Below, piece by piece: positions 16,891 through 28,600 of a stretch of DNA of 44,868 nt; position 1 is the first letter of the stretch; every line of letters starts with the position of its first letter. The stretch comes from Phycisphaerae bacterium (GTDB lineage: Bacteria; Planctomycetota; Phycisphaerae; UBA1845), in the NCBI GenBank assembly GCA_024102815.1, contig JAGFJJ010000062.1:1-44868 (forward strand). The letters run 5' to 3'. The notes under the pieces were generated by a model that searched no databases, was not told the origin of the DNA, and saw only the letters and a program-made list of their open reading frames with translations. The position numbers were made by a program, and so were the translations under genes.

Positions 16891-18447
16891 CTAGTCGAAT
16901 AACGCAAGTTGCCGATGTTCACACAATTCCGGTACGACTTGCCGTAGCGCAGGGACGGGAACCGAGGCGAGCTCGCGAGGCTCAAGTTTGTGTAATGACC
17001 CGCCGTATACCCGGCCTTGACCAATCAGCAAATCGCCGGAGACTTTTTGTAGGCATTCAAATACCTGTCTCAGTACTCCCGGCTCCTTTTCAATACAAGC
17101 ACTGAGGGCCACTTTAGGATATAGAAGCAAGTAGACATTCGCTGCCGTCGCATCCGAGTCGTTCCAAATGAACCGAACGGGCGGCCGTCCTGATCGCGAT
17201 CGCCCCATGTACGTGCAGAGGATCTTCGCGGCCGGCCTGTTTTCCTGGGAGTACCACGGGGTTCTGCGACTAGCGAGGTATCCGACGCTGACTCCCTCGC
17301 GCGCGCCTTGCTCGAGGTATTCCCAGAATTCTGGATAGGTACCACGGACCTCTTGCGGGGTGAGTTTCGAGTCTATCAGTACAAGCTGCCGAGGGAGATC
17401 AGGAAAGCCGTCGCAAGATCTGGCAATGACTCGACTCGTAAGTTCACGGGGACTGGGAAGTATCGGGCGGACGGCCTCGTCAGGAATGCCTTTGGATCGC
17501 GCCACTTCGCGCGGCATGATGAAGAACCGATTCGATCCAGTTGCCAATCCTCGCTTGATGTCAAACAAGTCACCCAGGCGTAGGTCATCAGGATTGTGGT
17601 CCTGACGGGGACGAAAGTAACTTGCCCATTTTGATCCAGGGTCAAGCTGCCCAACTGTCACTCGCAAAGATTCCCCCGGAAGCGCGAGACTCCCTCCGTG
17701 GGTGAACTCGACAACGTGGCATAGCGACGGCTGCTTGCGCCGAAACAAGACGACACAAGAAGAAACCAGCGCGTCATCAAACTGGACATCATCAGCGTGA
17801 AACCGGTGCACGCGAAGGAGCTGCACTCGCCTGGCCAGGTATTCCCGGAGTGCTCGCCCATAATTGACGTCAAGAAACTCGGCGGGTATCAGCCAGCAGC
17901 CGAGTCCTCCCTCAGTCATCCAAGCATCTGCCATCAGGATGAAGTAGACGTAGAGCCCAGCCAAGCCGCTTACGCGTAGCCCGACGCGATCTTGCACGGC
18001 CGTTTGGAGTCGCCGTTTGTCATCGGTCGAAAGATGGTGGTGCCTGACATAAGGCGGATTCGTCACTACGAGATCGAAGGGCGGCGTGCTCGCCGGGTCC
18101 GCTCGCAAGAAGTCTCCAGTGTGAACATCCAAATCGTGTTCTCGCCACAGGGAATGCGAGACGGCAGCCAACTGCTGATCGACCTCGAATCCGGCGGCGT
18201 ATTCCAAGCATGTGTTCTCGCAACAATGCAGGAAAGCCGAATAGAACGCTCCCGTGCCGAGCGCGGGCTCCAGGAACCTTCGGATCGGGCCTGATACTCG
18301 CGGACATATAAAGGACATGATCTCCTGGGCAAGTCGTGTCGGCGTAGCGTATTGGCCGCGCTGATTCCGGAGGCGAAGTTCTCTCCCTGAATCGAACGCC
18401 GTCTGCTCCTGAAGGCGGAGATCCTCTTGTTGAGCGACCGTACTCAC
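16891..18447 (-). CDS. N6-adenine DNA methyltransferase of a XamI-like restriction-modification system
   Basis: A 518-residue class I SAM-dependent methylase. SAM-binding motif I is LEPALGTGAFYSAF (residues 59-72), and the catalytic motif IV is NPPY (130-133) in VVTNPPYVRHHH, which marks amino-methylation of adenine. QYATPTRLAQEIM upstream is typical of gamma-type/Eco57I-like methylases. The C-terminal half would be the target recognition region. The start is GTG at 18447, one base after the nuclease stop, with GGGG as ribosome site, so the two are coupled. The predicted role is to protect the host from the upstream nuclease. The base composition looks lower in GC than the neighbours, consistent with horizontal transfer (by eye). 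Confidence 0.85.
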   Translation of the reverse strand: MSTVAQQEDLRLQEQTAFDSGRELRLRNQRGQYATPTRLAQEIMSFICPRVSGPIRRFLEPALGTGAFYSAFLHCCENTCLEYAAGFEVDQQLAAVSHSLWREHDLDVHTGDFLRADPASTPPFDLVVTNPPYVRHHHLSTDDKRRLQTAVQDRVGLRVSGLAGLYVYFILMADAWMTEGGLGCWLIPAEFLDVNYGRALREYLARRVQLLRVHRFHADDVQFDDALVSSCVVLFRRKQPSLCHVVEFTHGGSLALPGESLRVTVGQLDPGSKWASYFRPRQDHNPDDLRLGDLFDIKRGLATGSNRFFIMPREVARSKGIPDEAVRPILPSPRELTSRVIARSCDGFPDLPRQLVLIDSKLTPQEVRGTYPEFWEYLEQGAREGVSVGYLASRRTPWYSQENRPAAKILCTYMGRSRSGRPPVRFIWNDSDATAANVYLLLYPKVALSACIEKEPGVLRQVFECLQKVSGDLLIGQGRVYGGSLHKLEPRELASVPVPALRQVVPELCEHRQLALFD

Positions 18448-18448
18448 G

Positions 18449-19399
18449 CTACAGCCCCAGTTGATCCAGGTCTTCTATGCGATGCTCCCATATCCAATCA
18501 ATTCCCTCAGCAGCTTCATACCCAAGATAGCCGCTGTCAAAATACCCGCAAAGAAACAGAAGGTATTGAACGTTATCGCCGTAGGTTTCGCGCAATTGGC
18601 GAATCTTGGTTGCCTCTTCCTTGCGACGTTTGTTGACGTTGGTAAAGTCCCCCGCAGACTTCGCTTCGATCAGGACGGGTAATCGTCCATTTGAGGCTTC
18701 ATGCGGTTGGAACACGAAATCCACAGGAATGTTGACAGTACGAGCAGTGCCAGCGCGAACGGTTACGCGAAATCCGAACGTCCCCGATTTCATTGCGGTG
18801 ATCGGCGCGGCGGGAGCGGGTTGGACGTGACTATATTGCTTCGCCGTCAAATAGCTGGCAAGTCGGTCAAGCTGACGTTTTTCCTGGGCGTTGCGGATAA
18901 TGGGGTCTGAGACCGCTCCGCAGAGGCGGTCAGCGATAATCGTAGCAGCGCGCGACCGTTGAGTCGGATTCGCCGTCGTGCGTCTCTCCAGCCAGACCGC
19001 CACATCCTGGTCAATCATTCGGGTTATGGTCTGGCAAATCCGTGCCGCGTGGTCACGCCGCTCATCCTCTTTCATTCGGAGCGGTATGCGGCCGGACTCC
19101 AGTGCCTGGACGAAAGACTTGGATGTGTAAGCGAGGCCCACGAGGCGATCTCGAGCAAGCGGTGGACAGGTCGCCATGCGCAATACCTGCAAGATTGAAG
19201 GTGCCTCCAGGATAGTCGTTGAACGAATCGTTGTCAGATCGCCCGTCCGGCGAAACGCCTTTCGCACGTCCCGCACGGCTCCTCGTCTGCTGTCGCGATA
19301 CGCCTGCGGCGCGAACTTCAAGAACCAATCGTTGAACATGTCAACGGAAGCGGCAATGTCTGCCTTCCAACGATGGGGCTTGTCCAAGTTAATAGCCAT
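18449..19399 (-). CDS. XamI-like type II restriction endonuclease
   Basis: A 316-residue protein recognised as the XamI endonuclease family from its N-terminus (MAINLDKPHRWKADIAASVD, MFNDWFLKFAPQAYR) and its RMATCPPLARDRLVGLAY block. A PD-(D/E)XK-type centre is visible: Asp227 in NIPVDFVF and Glu245-Ala-Lys247 in VLIEAKSAGDF. XamI itself cuts GTCGAC; the specificity here is inferred only from family. The methyltransferase starts one base after its stop. Nuclease-first order implies that methylation must be established by other means on entry, or that an internal promoter serves the methylase. The ATG at 19399 is the only good start. Confidence 0.82.
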   Translation of the reverse strand: MAINLDKPHRWKADIAASVDMFNDWFLKFAPQAYRDSRRGAVRDVRKAFRRTGDLTTIRSTTILEAPSILQVLRMATCPPLARDRLVGLAYTSKSFVQALESGRIPLRMKEDERRDHAARICQTITRMIDQDVAVWLERRTTANPTQRSRAATIIADRLCGAVSDPIIRNAQEKRQLDRLASYLTAKQYSHVQPAPAAPITAMKSGTFGFRVTVRAGTARTVNIPVDFVFQPHEASNGRLPVLIEAKSAGDFTNVNKRRKEEATKIRQLRETYGDNVQYLLFLCGYFDSGYLGYEAAEGIDWIWEHRIEDLDQLGL

Positions 19400-19454
19400 G
19401 TTCTCGCCAGAAACGCCGGGGTCGCCCGGTTTTTGCCGTTCCCAATTCCGGCTA

Positions 19455-20891
<1,437 letters not shown>

Positions 20892-20925
20892 GATGAGGAT
20901 CCTTGAATAACGAGGCTGGCTTCGT

Positions 20926-21255
20926 TCACGCCGGCTCGGCGTCACGCGTGTACAAGAACCAGCGCTTCTTCGGGCTGCCGGTCTTGGGCGTCTGGCGAAC
21001 GAAGTAGACTTCCCACGTCGAGCCGTCGTCCATGAGGAGCTTATAACGGTGCTGGCGGAGGTAAAGCTGGCCCTGGGCCGTGCTGCCCTCGCGCGAGGAG
21101 TGCTTCCACGCCTGGAGGACGCGCGTGATGGCGTAGTCACGATCGCGCCAGGAAAAGCCGGCGGGCAGGCCCGGTTCGCCGCGCCCCATGGCCGATGCGT
21201 CGAACGTGCCCGCAAAGGGCATGATGGCCTCGCTGATCAGTTCGGGCGTGGACAT
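20926..21255 (-). CDS. DUF6504-like small protein
   Basis: A 109-residue protein with the pattern PAGFSWRDRDYAITRVLQAW, then LRQHRYKLLMDDGSTWEVYF, then RWFLYT. This resembles the DUF6504 family (short beta-rich cytoplasmic proteins of unknown function); the assignment is from memory of the motif. The start is set at the ATG at 21255 because the 35 extra codons upstream are not conserved-looking and run into the promoter region of the divergent kinase gene. It lies directly upstream of the aldehyde dehydrogenase on the same strand. No function can be assigned. Confidence 0.6.
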   Translation of the reverse strand: MSTPELISEAIMPFAGTFDASAMGRGEPGLPAGFSWRDRDYAITRVLQAWKHSSREGSTAQGQLYLRQHRYKLLMDDGSTWEVYFVRQTPKTGSPKKRWFLYTRDAEPA

Positions 21256-21401
21256 GGTAATCCGGCCGGAGCCGCCGATCCGCAATCCGACGTCCCTGAA
21301 CCGCCTTCCGGGACGATCCGAACATTTTACGAACATTTTGCTTGCGGTCCAGAGGAACACGGATTATCATGCCAGAGGATCCAGAAAAAGGGAGGTACGG
21401 C

Positions 21402-22307
21402 GTGTCGTTACTGGTCACCGGCAGTTTGGGCATTGATAACATCATTTCCCCGCACGGAGAGGCGGAAAACGTCCTCGGCGGCACCGCCGTGAACTTCGCC
21501 CTCGCGGCGGCGTTTTACGGCCCGGTGCGCCTGGTGGGCGTCGTGGGGGGAGATTTTCCACCCGCGTTTCGCCGCGTTCTGGAAGAGCGGCGCATCGACC
21601 TTTCCGGCCTGGAGGTCCGCGAGCAGAGCCGCACGTTCCGGTGGACGGGGAAGTATACCGGGGACATGAACGAGGCCGAGACGGTGGACGTACATCTCAA
21701 CGTCCTCGCCGAAGCCGCGCCCAAGGTACCCGCGCCTTTCGTGGACAGCGACTACGCGTTCCTTGCGGCGACCCATCCGACTTCGCAGCGCGAGTTGCTC
21801 GGCCAGCTCACCGGTCCCCGCCTTGTCGTCTGCGACACCATGAACCTGTGGATCAAGACCGAGCGGGATTCGCTGATCGAGACGCTTCGCCGGGTCCACG
21901 GCGTCATTCTCAACGACGGCGAGGCGCGCATGCTGACGGAGAAGATGAATCTGCTTCTGGCGGCGGACACCATTCTGGAGCTCGGGCCGCGCTTCGTCAT
22001 TATCAAGAAGGGCGAGCACGGGGCCCTGCTGGTCACGCGGGAACAGGCGGTGGGCCTGCCCGCGTACCCGGCGCGCGTGGTGCGTGATCCCACCGGCGCA
22101 GGCGACAGCTTCGCCGGCGGATTCATGGGGTATCTGGCGCATGCCGGAATGGAGAACCTGGGGAGTCTCAAGCGGGCCATCGTTCGCGGCACGGTGGCAT
22201 CGTCGTTCCAGATCGAGGATTTCTCCACGCGGCGGACCGAGCGCCTGAAGCGCGAGGAGATTGACGCCCGCGTGGATGAATACGTGCGGATGTTGCGTAT
22301 CGACTGA
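21402..22307 (+). CDS. PfkB-family carbohydrate/nucleoside kinase
   Basis: A 301-residue ribokinase-fold kinase. The GTG at 21402 is preferred over the ATGs at 21342 and 21369: it has a strong GGGAGG ribosome site six bases upstream, and the protein then begins VSLLVTGSLGIDNI, the normal PfkB N-terminus. GGTAVNFALAAAFYG is the substrate-side glycine motif, and DPTGAGDSFAGGFMGYL contains the catalytic base Asp235 and the anion hole. Planctomycete and archaeal members are often annotated as sugar or adenosine kinases, but the substrate cannot be told here. It is followed by thpR after 26 bases and then recA, all on one strand. Confidence 0.87.
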   Translation: MSLLVTGSLGIDNIISPHGEAENVLGGTAVNFALAAAFYGPVRLVGVVGGDFPPAFRRVLEERRIDLSGLEVREQSRTFRWTGKYTGDMNEAETVDVHLNVLAEAAPKVPAPFVDSDYAFLAATHPTSQRELLGQLTGPRLVVCDTMNLWIKTERDSLIETLRRVHGVILNDGEARMLTEKMNLLLAADTILELGPRFVIIKKGEHGALLVTREQAVGLPAYPARVVRDPTGAGDSFAGGFMGYLAHAGMENLGSLKRAIVRGTVASSFQIEDFSTRRTERLKREEIDARVDEYVRMLRID

Positions 22308-22333
22308 GTCGTTTCGAGCCGGGTCGTTGGTGC

Positions 22334-22909
22334 ATGCGCCTTTTTGTAGCCATTGAATTGACATCGGCCGTGCGGCAGCGACTGGCCGCGCTGCAAGGTC
22401 GAATGAAGCGGGACTGGAGCATGGTTCGCTGGACGCCGGCGGAGCAACTTCACGTGACCGTGAAATTCCTGGGAGACGTCCCCGACGCCGACGTGCCGAA
22501 GGTCTGTACGGCATTGGAGCGAACCGCCCAGGGCATGGAGTCCTTTTCAGCGACCTTTGAAACGACCGGATGCTTCCCGCCGCGCGGACCGGTTCGCATT
22601 GTCTGGGCGGGCGCGAACGACGAAACGGGCGAATTCCAGGCCTGCGCCGGGTGCGTGGAATCGGAAATGGAAGTCTTGGGATTCCCGCGCGAGGATCGCC
22701 CATTCACGCCGCACGTGACCATCGGCCGGGTGAAGGACGATTCATCCGGCGGGCGGCTTCGAAGCGCCGTCGACGCTGCGACGCTCGAGCCGGTGGCGCA
22801 GTCGATTGATACGCTCACATTGATGTCTTCCGTGCTTTCGCCCAAGGGACCAACTTACGCCATTGTCAGCCGCGCCGCTCTCGGAGGCGGGCGCCAAGAT
22901 CCAACGTGA
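22334..22909 (+). CDS. thpR: RNA 2',3'-cyclic phosphodiesterase (LigT/2H family)
   Basis: A 191-residue 2H phosphoesterase. Both HxT motifs are visible: His40-Val-Thr42 in [10 protein letters not shown] and His127-Val-Thr129 in PHVTIGRVK, together with the typical N-terminus MRLFVAIEL. The family opens 2',3'-cyclic phosphates on RNA ends, and members ligate tRNA halves in vitro. Length is normal. The stop overlaps the GTG start of recA (GTGA at 22906-22909), so translation of recA may be coupled to it, an arrangement known from other bacteria where thpR or cinA precede recA. Confidence 0.92.
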   Translation: MRLFVAIELTSAVRQRLAALQGRMKRDWSMVRWTPAEQLHVTVKFLGDVPDADVPKVCTALERTAQGMESFSATFETTGCFPPRGPVRIVWAGANDETGEFQACAGCVESEMEVLGFPREDRPFTPHVTIGRVKDDSSGGRLRSAVDAATLEPVAQSIDTLTLMSSVLSPKGPTYAIVSRAALGGGRQDPT

Positions 22910-24066
22910 GAACGAATATGAAGACCGCGATCAGTGAGGAAGTTCAGGCACGCCGAGAAGAAGCCCTCGGCCGGGCGCTCAAGCAAATCGAGCAGGCCTT
23001 CGGCAAGGGCGCCATCATGCAGCTCGACAAGATGGACGCCGAGGTGGAAGGCGTGCCCACGGGAGCGTTGTCGCTCGATCTGGCGTTGGGCGGGCGCGGG
23101 CTGCCTCGCGGGCGCATCATCGAGATGTTCGGACCCGAGTCGTCGGGCAAGACGACGCTTGCCCTGCACGTTGCGGCCAGCGCTCAGCGTCTGGGCGGCA
23201 TCGCCGCGGTGGTCGACGCCGAGCATGCCCTCAACCCCGGTTGGGCGAAGAAGTGCGGCGTCAACCTGGAGAAGCTGCTCGTCAGCCAGCCGGAGTCTGG
23301 CGAGGAGGCGCTGGAGATCACCGAGATGCTCGTACGCAGCGGCTCGGTGGACGTGATCGTGGTGGACTCCGTGGCGGCGCTGATCCCCAAGGCCGAGATC
23401 GAGGGCGACATGGGCGACGCGCACGTTGCGCTCCAGGCGCGGCTTATGAGTCAGGCGTTGCGCAAGCTCACCGCGGCGATCGGCAAGTCGAAGACCATTG
23501 TCATCTTCATCAACCAGTTGCGGACCAACATCGGCGTGATGTTCGGCAACCCGGAGACGACGCCCGGAGGCCGGGCGCTGAAGTTCTACTCCTCCGTCCG
23601 GCTGGACATCCGCCGCATCGCCTCCATCAAGGAGGGTGACGTGGCCATGGGCAACCGCGTCCGGGCGAAGGTGGTCAAGAACAAGGTGGCGGCACCGTTC
23701 CGCGAGGCGGAGTTCGACATCATGTTCGACGGCGGCATCAGTCGCGAGGGTGACCTGATCGATCTGGCCATCGTCGACGGCATCGTGAGCAAGAGCGGCG
23801 CCTGGTTCGGATACAAGGACATCCGCCTCGGACAAGGACGCGAGAACGCCAAGCAGTTCCTCTTGGACAACCGCGACCTGTTTGAGGAGATCCACGCGGC
23901 CGTGGTCGCCAAGCGCCAAGTGCCGCCTGCCGGAGCCAAGGGTGCCGCGTCCGACGACAAATCGGCGACGAAAGAAGCGCCCGTGGCCAAGGTCACGGCA
24001 TCCGCATCTGCGGCCAAGGAAACCGCCGGCAAGAATACGGCGGCGCTGAAACGCAAGAGGGCGTAA
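22906..24066 (+). CDS. recA: Recombinase RecA
   Basis: A 386-residue DNA strand-exchange ATPase for homologous repair and LexA cleavage. It has the Walker A motif GPESSGKT (residues 76-83), the Walker B region [20 protein letters not shown], the loop 2 region [20 protein letters not shown] and the invariant [17 protein letters not shown]. After the core, about 45 residues form a Lys/Ala/Thr-rich tail ending in KRKRA, unlike the acidic tail of E. coli RecA. The start is either the GTG at 22906, overlapping the thpR stop, or the ATG at 22918. No SOS box is evident before it, because it begins inside the upstream gene. Confidence 0.97.
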   Translation: MRTNMKTAISEEVQARREEALGRALKQIEQAFGKGAIMQLDKMDAEVEGVPTGALSLDLALGGRGLPRGRIIEMFGPESSGKTTLALHVAASAQRLGGIAAVVDAEHALNPGWAKKCGVNLEKLLVSQPESGEEALEITEMLVRSGSVDVIVVDSVAALIPKAEIEGDMGDAHVALQARLMSQALRKLTAAIGKSKTIVIFINQLRTNIGVMFGNPETTPGGRALKFYSSVRLDIRRIASIKEGDVAMGNRVRAKVVKNKVAAPFREAEFDIMFDGGISREGDLIDLAIVDGIVSKSGAWFGYKDIRLGQGRENAKQFLLDNRDLFEEIHAAVVAKRQVPPAGAKGAASDDKSATKEAPVAKVTASASAAKETAGKNTAALKRKRA

Positions 24067-24244
24067 GAGAGAGGGTCAGGACATCCCGATGCATGTGCGC
24101 GGCGCGCCGCCGCAGGCGGTGTCCTCGGCCGCCAGACCGCCTTACGTTCAAGTCATCCCCGATATTATCCGACCTACCCAGCGAGAAGCGGGCACAGGCG
24201 CCCTTCGCGCGTGCTGAGAAGCGCCGGCTGAAACCGCTCTCTCA

Positions 24245-25453
24245 ATGCTGGAAACGGGCATGTCAACATCTTCACCAGGCCGATCGCGAACGATTCTCGT
24301 CGTCGGCCCCGATCCTGAGTGCTCCACCGGCGGGATGGCCACGGTCGTTCGGCAGATGCTGGAGCTCGACTTCGGCGACGCCTACCGCTGCGTCCTTTAT
24401 CCCACGACTGCCTCGACTCGCCGCGAGACCATTGTCGGACGGCTGAGGCGACACCTGGGGGCCCTTTCGGACTTTCGAAACACGCTGCGGACCTTGCGTC
24501 CCGCGATCGTCCACCTGCACACGTGCAGCGGCTTCTCCTTTCACCGCACGGCCTTCGATCTTCGCGCCGCGCACCGAATGGGGATCCCGACTGCTTTGCA
24601 CGTGCACGGCGCGGCCTTCGATTCCTATGCTCGTTCCGCCGGGCCGGTCGGCCGCATGATGATCCGCCGGGCGCTTACCGCCGCGACGCGGGTTATCGCA
24701 CTCTCGAAATCCTGGATGGCGGAGTTGCAACGGCTCGCCCCGCAAGCGCGCGTCGTCGCCATAGAGAACGCCGTTGCCGAGCACCGACCGGCGTTGCCTC
24801 GGCCGCAGAATGAGTCAGCGTCTTGTCGATTCCTGCTGCTTGCGCGCATGGATCTCTGGAAGGGCGTGGACGACCTGCTCAGTGCGGCTTACGAGCTTCG
24901 CGGCGCGGGTCGCGAATTCGAACTCGTGCTTGCGGGTCCGGAAGGCACCGCCGGCGATGTGGCCGTACTCCAACGCAAGATTGCCCATCTCGGCCTGAGT
25001 GGCTGCGTTCGCTACGTCGGGACGGTTGCCGGCGATCGTAAAGCCGATCTGCTCGAGTGGGCCGATGTGTACGTGCAACCCAGTCATCACGAGGGGCTGC
25101 CCGTTGCAGTTCTCGAAGCGCTGGCGGCGGGACGGCCGGTGATCGCGACGCGCGTGGGCGCGCTGCCGGAAGTGTTCGAAGACGGACGCAACGGATTGCT
25201 GATCGAGCCGCATCGACCCCGGCAACTGGCCGCTGCCATGCGCCGCCTCCTTGAAGACGTCGAATTTCGAAATGCCCTCGGTCAGGCCGGACGCAAACTG
25301 GCCCGACATCGATTCGGTCTTGCCCGCCTCGCGGCACAGCTTTCGGCTCTCTACGACGAAGTGCTCGAAGTGCCGGCGAAAACGTGTCCATCCGGCGTCG
25401 TGCCGGCTCCTCGTGGCGCGGAGCGTATGCTTGCGACGCCCGCATCCGCTTGA
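24245..25453 (+). CDS. Glycosyltransferase family 4
   Basis: A 402-residue GT-B retaining glycosyltransferase. The N-terminal domain opens ILVVGPDPECSTGGMATVVR, and the acceptor side has VHLHTCSGFSFHRTAF. The C-terminal donor domain has LARMDLWKGVDDLL and the EX7E-type motif starting at Glu283 (HHEGLPVAVLEALAAGRPVIA). It is probably cytoplasmic and builds a surface polysaccharide or glycolipid; the sugar is unknown. The start may be the ATG at 24245 or 24260; neither has a strong ribosome site. It has no polysaccharide-gene neighbours. Confidence 0.84.
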   Translation: MLETGMSTSSPGRSRTILVVGPDPECSTGGMATVVRQMLELDFGDAYRCVLYPTTASTRRETIVGRLRRHLGALSDFRNTLRTLRPAIVHLHTCSGFSFHRTAFDLRAAHRMGIPTALHVHGAAFDSYARSAGPVGRMMIRRALTAATRVIALSKSWMAELQRLAPQARVVAIENAVAEHRPALPRPQNESASCRFLLLARMDLWKGVDDLLSAAYELRGAGREFELVLAGPEGTAGDVAVLQRKIAHLGLSGCVRYVGTVAGDRKADLLEWADVYVQPSHHEGLPVAVLEALAAGRPVIATRVGALPEVFEDGRNGLLIEPHRPRQLAAAMRRLLEDVEFRNALGQAGRKLARHRFGLARLAAQLSALYDEVLEVPAKTCPSGVVPAPRGAERMLATPASA

Positions 25454-25637
25454 GTCGTCGGCGCCGGGCTTCAGCAATCGACACGCTTCGACAAGAAGCA
25501 ACAAGGGATTCAACCGGTCTTCCCGTTAGATTGGAGGACGCCGATTTTGCGAACGGGGGAACCGAGGGCATTCAAGCCGCCCAGGTGTATCGCTGCGGGC
25601 GCGGCACCGGCAGCCCATGCAACGAAGGGAAACGAGA

Positions 25638-28600
25638 ATGAAAATTCGAACTGATGTCGTTAACACGGCCCCAACGGGCGCGCCGAGTGGATTTCATCGC
25701 GCTTGCCGTGGACTACTTTCCATGGTCGTGGCCGCCTTGTGCGTCGCGGCAACCGCCCCGGCGCGGGCCCAGTCCGATTCCGACGGATTCCAGCCGCACG
25801 GCGGCATGATGCGCTTCCCGGATGTCAGCGCGTCACAGATCGTGTTCGTGTATGGAAACGACCTGTGGCTCGTCCCGCGCGAGGGGGGAACCGCCGAACC
25901 GCTCGCGAGTCCGCCAGGATTGGAAGTCTTTCCGCGCTTCAGCCCCGACGGAAAGACCATTGCCTTCACGGGCAATTACGAGGGTGATCAGGATATCTAC
26001 ACGATTCCGGTGGATGGCGGCATCGCGCGGCGGGTGACCCACCACGCGGCCACCGAAATCGTCTACGACTGGTCCCCCACCGGCGAGATCATCTTTTACT
26101 CCAACGGGCAGGCGGGCCTGCCGCGGATGATGCAGTTGTTTACCGTCCCTCCCGAGGGCGGACTTCCGGCCAGGCTCCCCGTTCCGTACGGCGCGAACGG
26201 GACCATCAGCCCGGACGGCAAGTGGCTGGCCTACACGCCGCACACGCGCGACAACCGAACGTGGAAGCGCTATCGCGGCGGCATGGCCACGGATATCTGG
26301 CTGTTTCACCTGATGAACCACACGTCGAAGAAGATCACGGACTGGGAGGGAACGGACTCGCAGCCCATGTGGCACGGCAAGACGCTCTACTACATATCCG
26401 ACGACGGCCCGCATCCGCGGCTGAACATCTGGGCCTATGACACGGTCTCCGGTCAGCGCGAACAGATTACGGACTTCGCCGACTACGACGTGAAATGGCC
26501 TGCGGTCGGCCCCGGCGGCGACGGCAAGGGCGAGATCGTTTTTCAGCACGGTCCCGACCTGATGCTGCTCGATCTGGGCACGCGGCAGACGCGGAAGGTG
26601 GAGGTGACCATTCCCGGCGATCGTCCTACCGTGCGCGAGCAGCTCGTCGATGCGGATGACTTCGTGCAGAGCGCCAGCATCTCGCCCACCGGCAAGCGCG
26701 CGTTGATTGAAGCCCGGGGCGATATCTGGTCGCTGCCCGCCAAGCACGGCTCGCCGCGCCAGCTCACGAGGACGTCCGGCGTGGCCGAGCGCGATCCTGC
26801 ATGGAGTCCGGACGGGAAGTGGATGGCCTGGTTCTCGGATGAAACCGGGGAGTACGAGGTCTACCTGAATGCGGCGGACGGGAAGGGTGAGCCGCGCAAG
26901 ATTTCCAACGGTCAGGGCCCCTACTACTACAACCCGACGTGGTCGCCCGACTCCAAGTTCCTGGCATTCCAGGACAAGACGGGAGCGATGTACCTGCACG
27001 ATCTGGAAAAGAACGAAACGCGGCATTTCGACGACGAGCCATTCGCCGCGGCGCCGCGCCTGAGCTGGTCGTCCGACGCGCGCTGGATTGCCTATCCCAA
27101 GGGCGGGGACAATCTCCAGTCGGCCATCTGGATCTACGACGTCGGCGCCGACGAGAAGCATCAGGTTACCTCCGGCATGTTCAACGATACCTGGCCCACC
27201 TTCGACCGGAAGGGTGACTATCTGGCGTTCGCCAGCAATCGCGATTTCAGCAGTCCCCAATATGAAGACGTGGGAACGACGTTCGTCTATACGGAGACCG
27301 ATCGGCTGTTCGTGGTTCCGCTTCGCGCCAAGGTGGGTTCGCCCTGGGCGCCCAAGAGCGACGAAGAAGTGATCAAGGGCGACGGCAAGAAGGACGCCGA
27401 GAAGAAAGACGAGGGCGAGGACGAATCGAAGGAAAACGGCAAGGAGGCCGGCGACAAGGAAAGCGACGAGCCGAAGGATCGCATGCTGGTGGAAGACGAG
27501 GGCGAGGAGAAAGGCCCCCATGCCACAAAAATGAGGGGCGAGAAGGCCGGCGAAGATGAGGGCAGCGATGCCAAGGGCACATCGGATAAGGACGGCGCTG
27601 TCGAGATCGAGCTGGATGGATTCGAGCAGCGCGCCCTGCCGCTCCCCGTCGACCGCGGCGCGTTCTACAACCTCGCCTTCAATCACAAGGGCGATCTGCT
27701 CTACATGCGGCGCGGCAACCGTCTTCAGGATGAGAAGAACGTTCTGCACATCTTCGATCTCAAGGACGAGGACAAGAAGGAAAACACGGTCATCGAGGAC
27801 GTATTCGGGTTCGATATATCCGCCGATGGCAAGAAGCTGCTGGTGCGCAAACGCGGCACGATGGCCATCATCGACGCCGCCAAGGGCCAGAAGCTCACCG
27901 ACCGCCTCCCACTGGGCGACATGAACGCCCGGGTTAATCCCCGCGAGGAATGGAAGCAGATGTTCCGCGAGGCCTGGCGGATCGAGCGTGACTTCTTCTA
28001 CGCGCCGAATATGCACGGTGTGGACTGGCAGGCCGTGTACGACCAATACCTGCCCATGCTGGACGATTGCGTCTCGCGCGAGGACGTTGACTACGCGCTG
28101 GGGGAGATGATCGCGGAGCTCAACGTGGGGCACGCCTACGTGCGCGGCGGCGGAGACTATGAAGAAACGCCCAACGTGAACGTGGGCATGCTCGGCTGCG
28201 ACTTCGAGTTCGCTGACGGTGCGTACCGCATCAGCCGCATCATCGAGGGCGGGCCCTGGGACTATGATGCCCGCGGACCGCTTTCTGAGCCCGGGGTTGA
28301 CGTCAAAGTCGGTGATTACCTCCTCGAGGTAAATGGCGTCCCCGTCGATCCGACACGTGATCCGTGGGCGGCGTTTCAGGGCCTGGCAGGCAAGACCGTC
28401 ACGCTCACGGTCAGCAGCAAGCCCACGCTGGACGACGACGCCCGCAAGGTCGTGGTCGACCTCCTCCGATCCGAAGGCGACCTTCGCTACCGCGCCTGGA
28501 TCGAGGCGAACCGAGCCTACGTTGCGCAAAAGAGCGACGGCCGTATCGGCTATATCTATGTTCCGAATACGGGCGTTGACGGGCAGAACAATTTATTCCG

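Noticed and set aside
16891..18447. Type IIG single-chain restriction-methylase
   Set aside because: No PD-(D/E)XK nuclease domain is visible in the methylase, and a separate XamI-like nuclease is coupled upstream.
25833..28529. 898-codon open frame on the minus strand
   Set aside because: It is antisense to the Tricorn-like protease, which has intact catalytic motifs; it has no recognisable domains.
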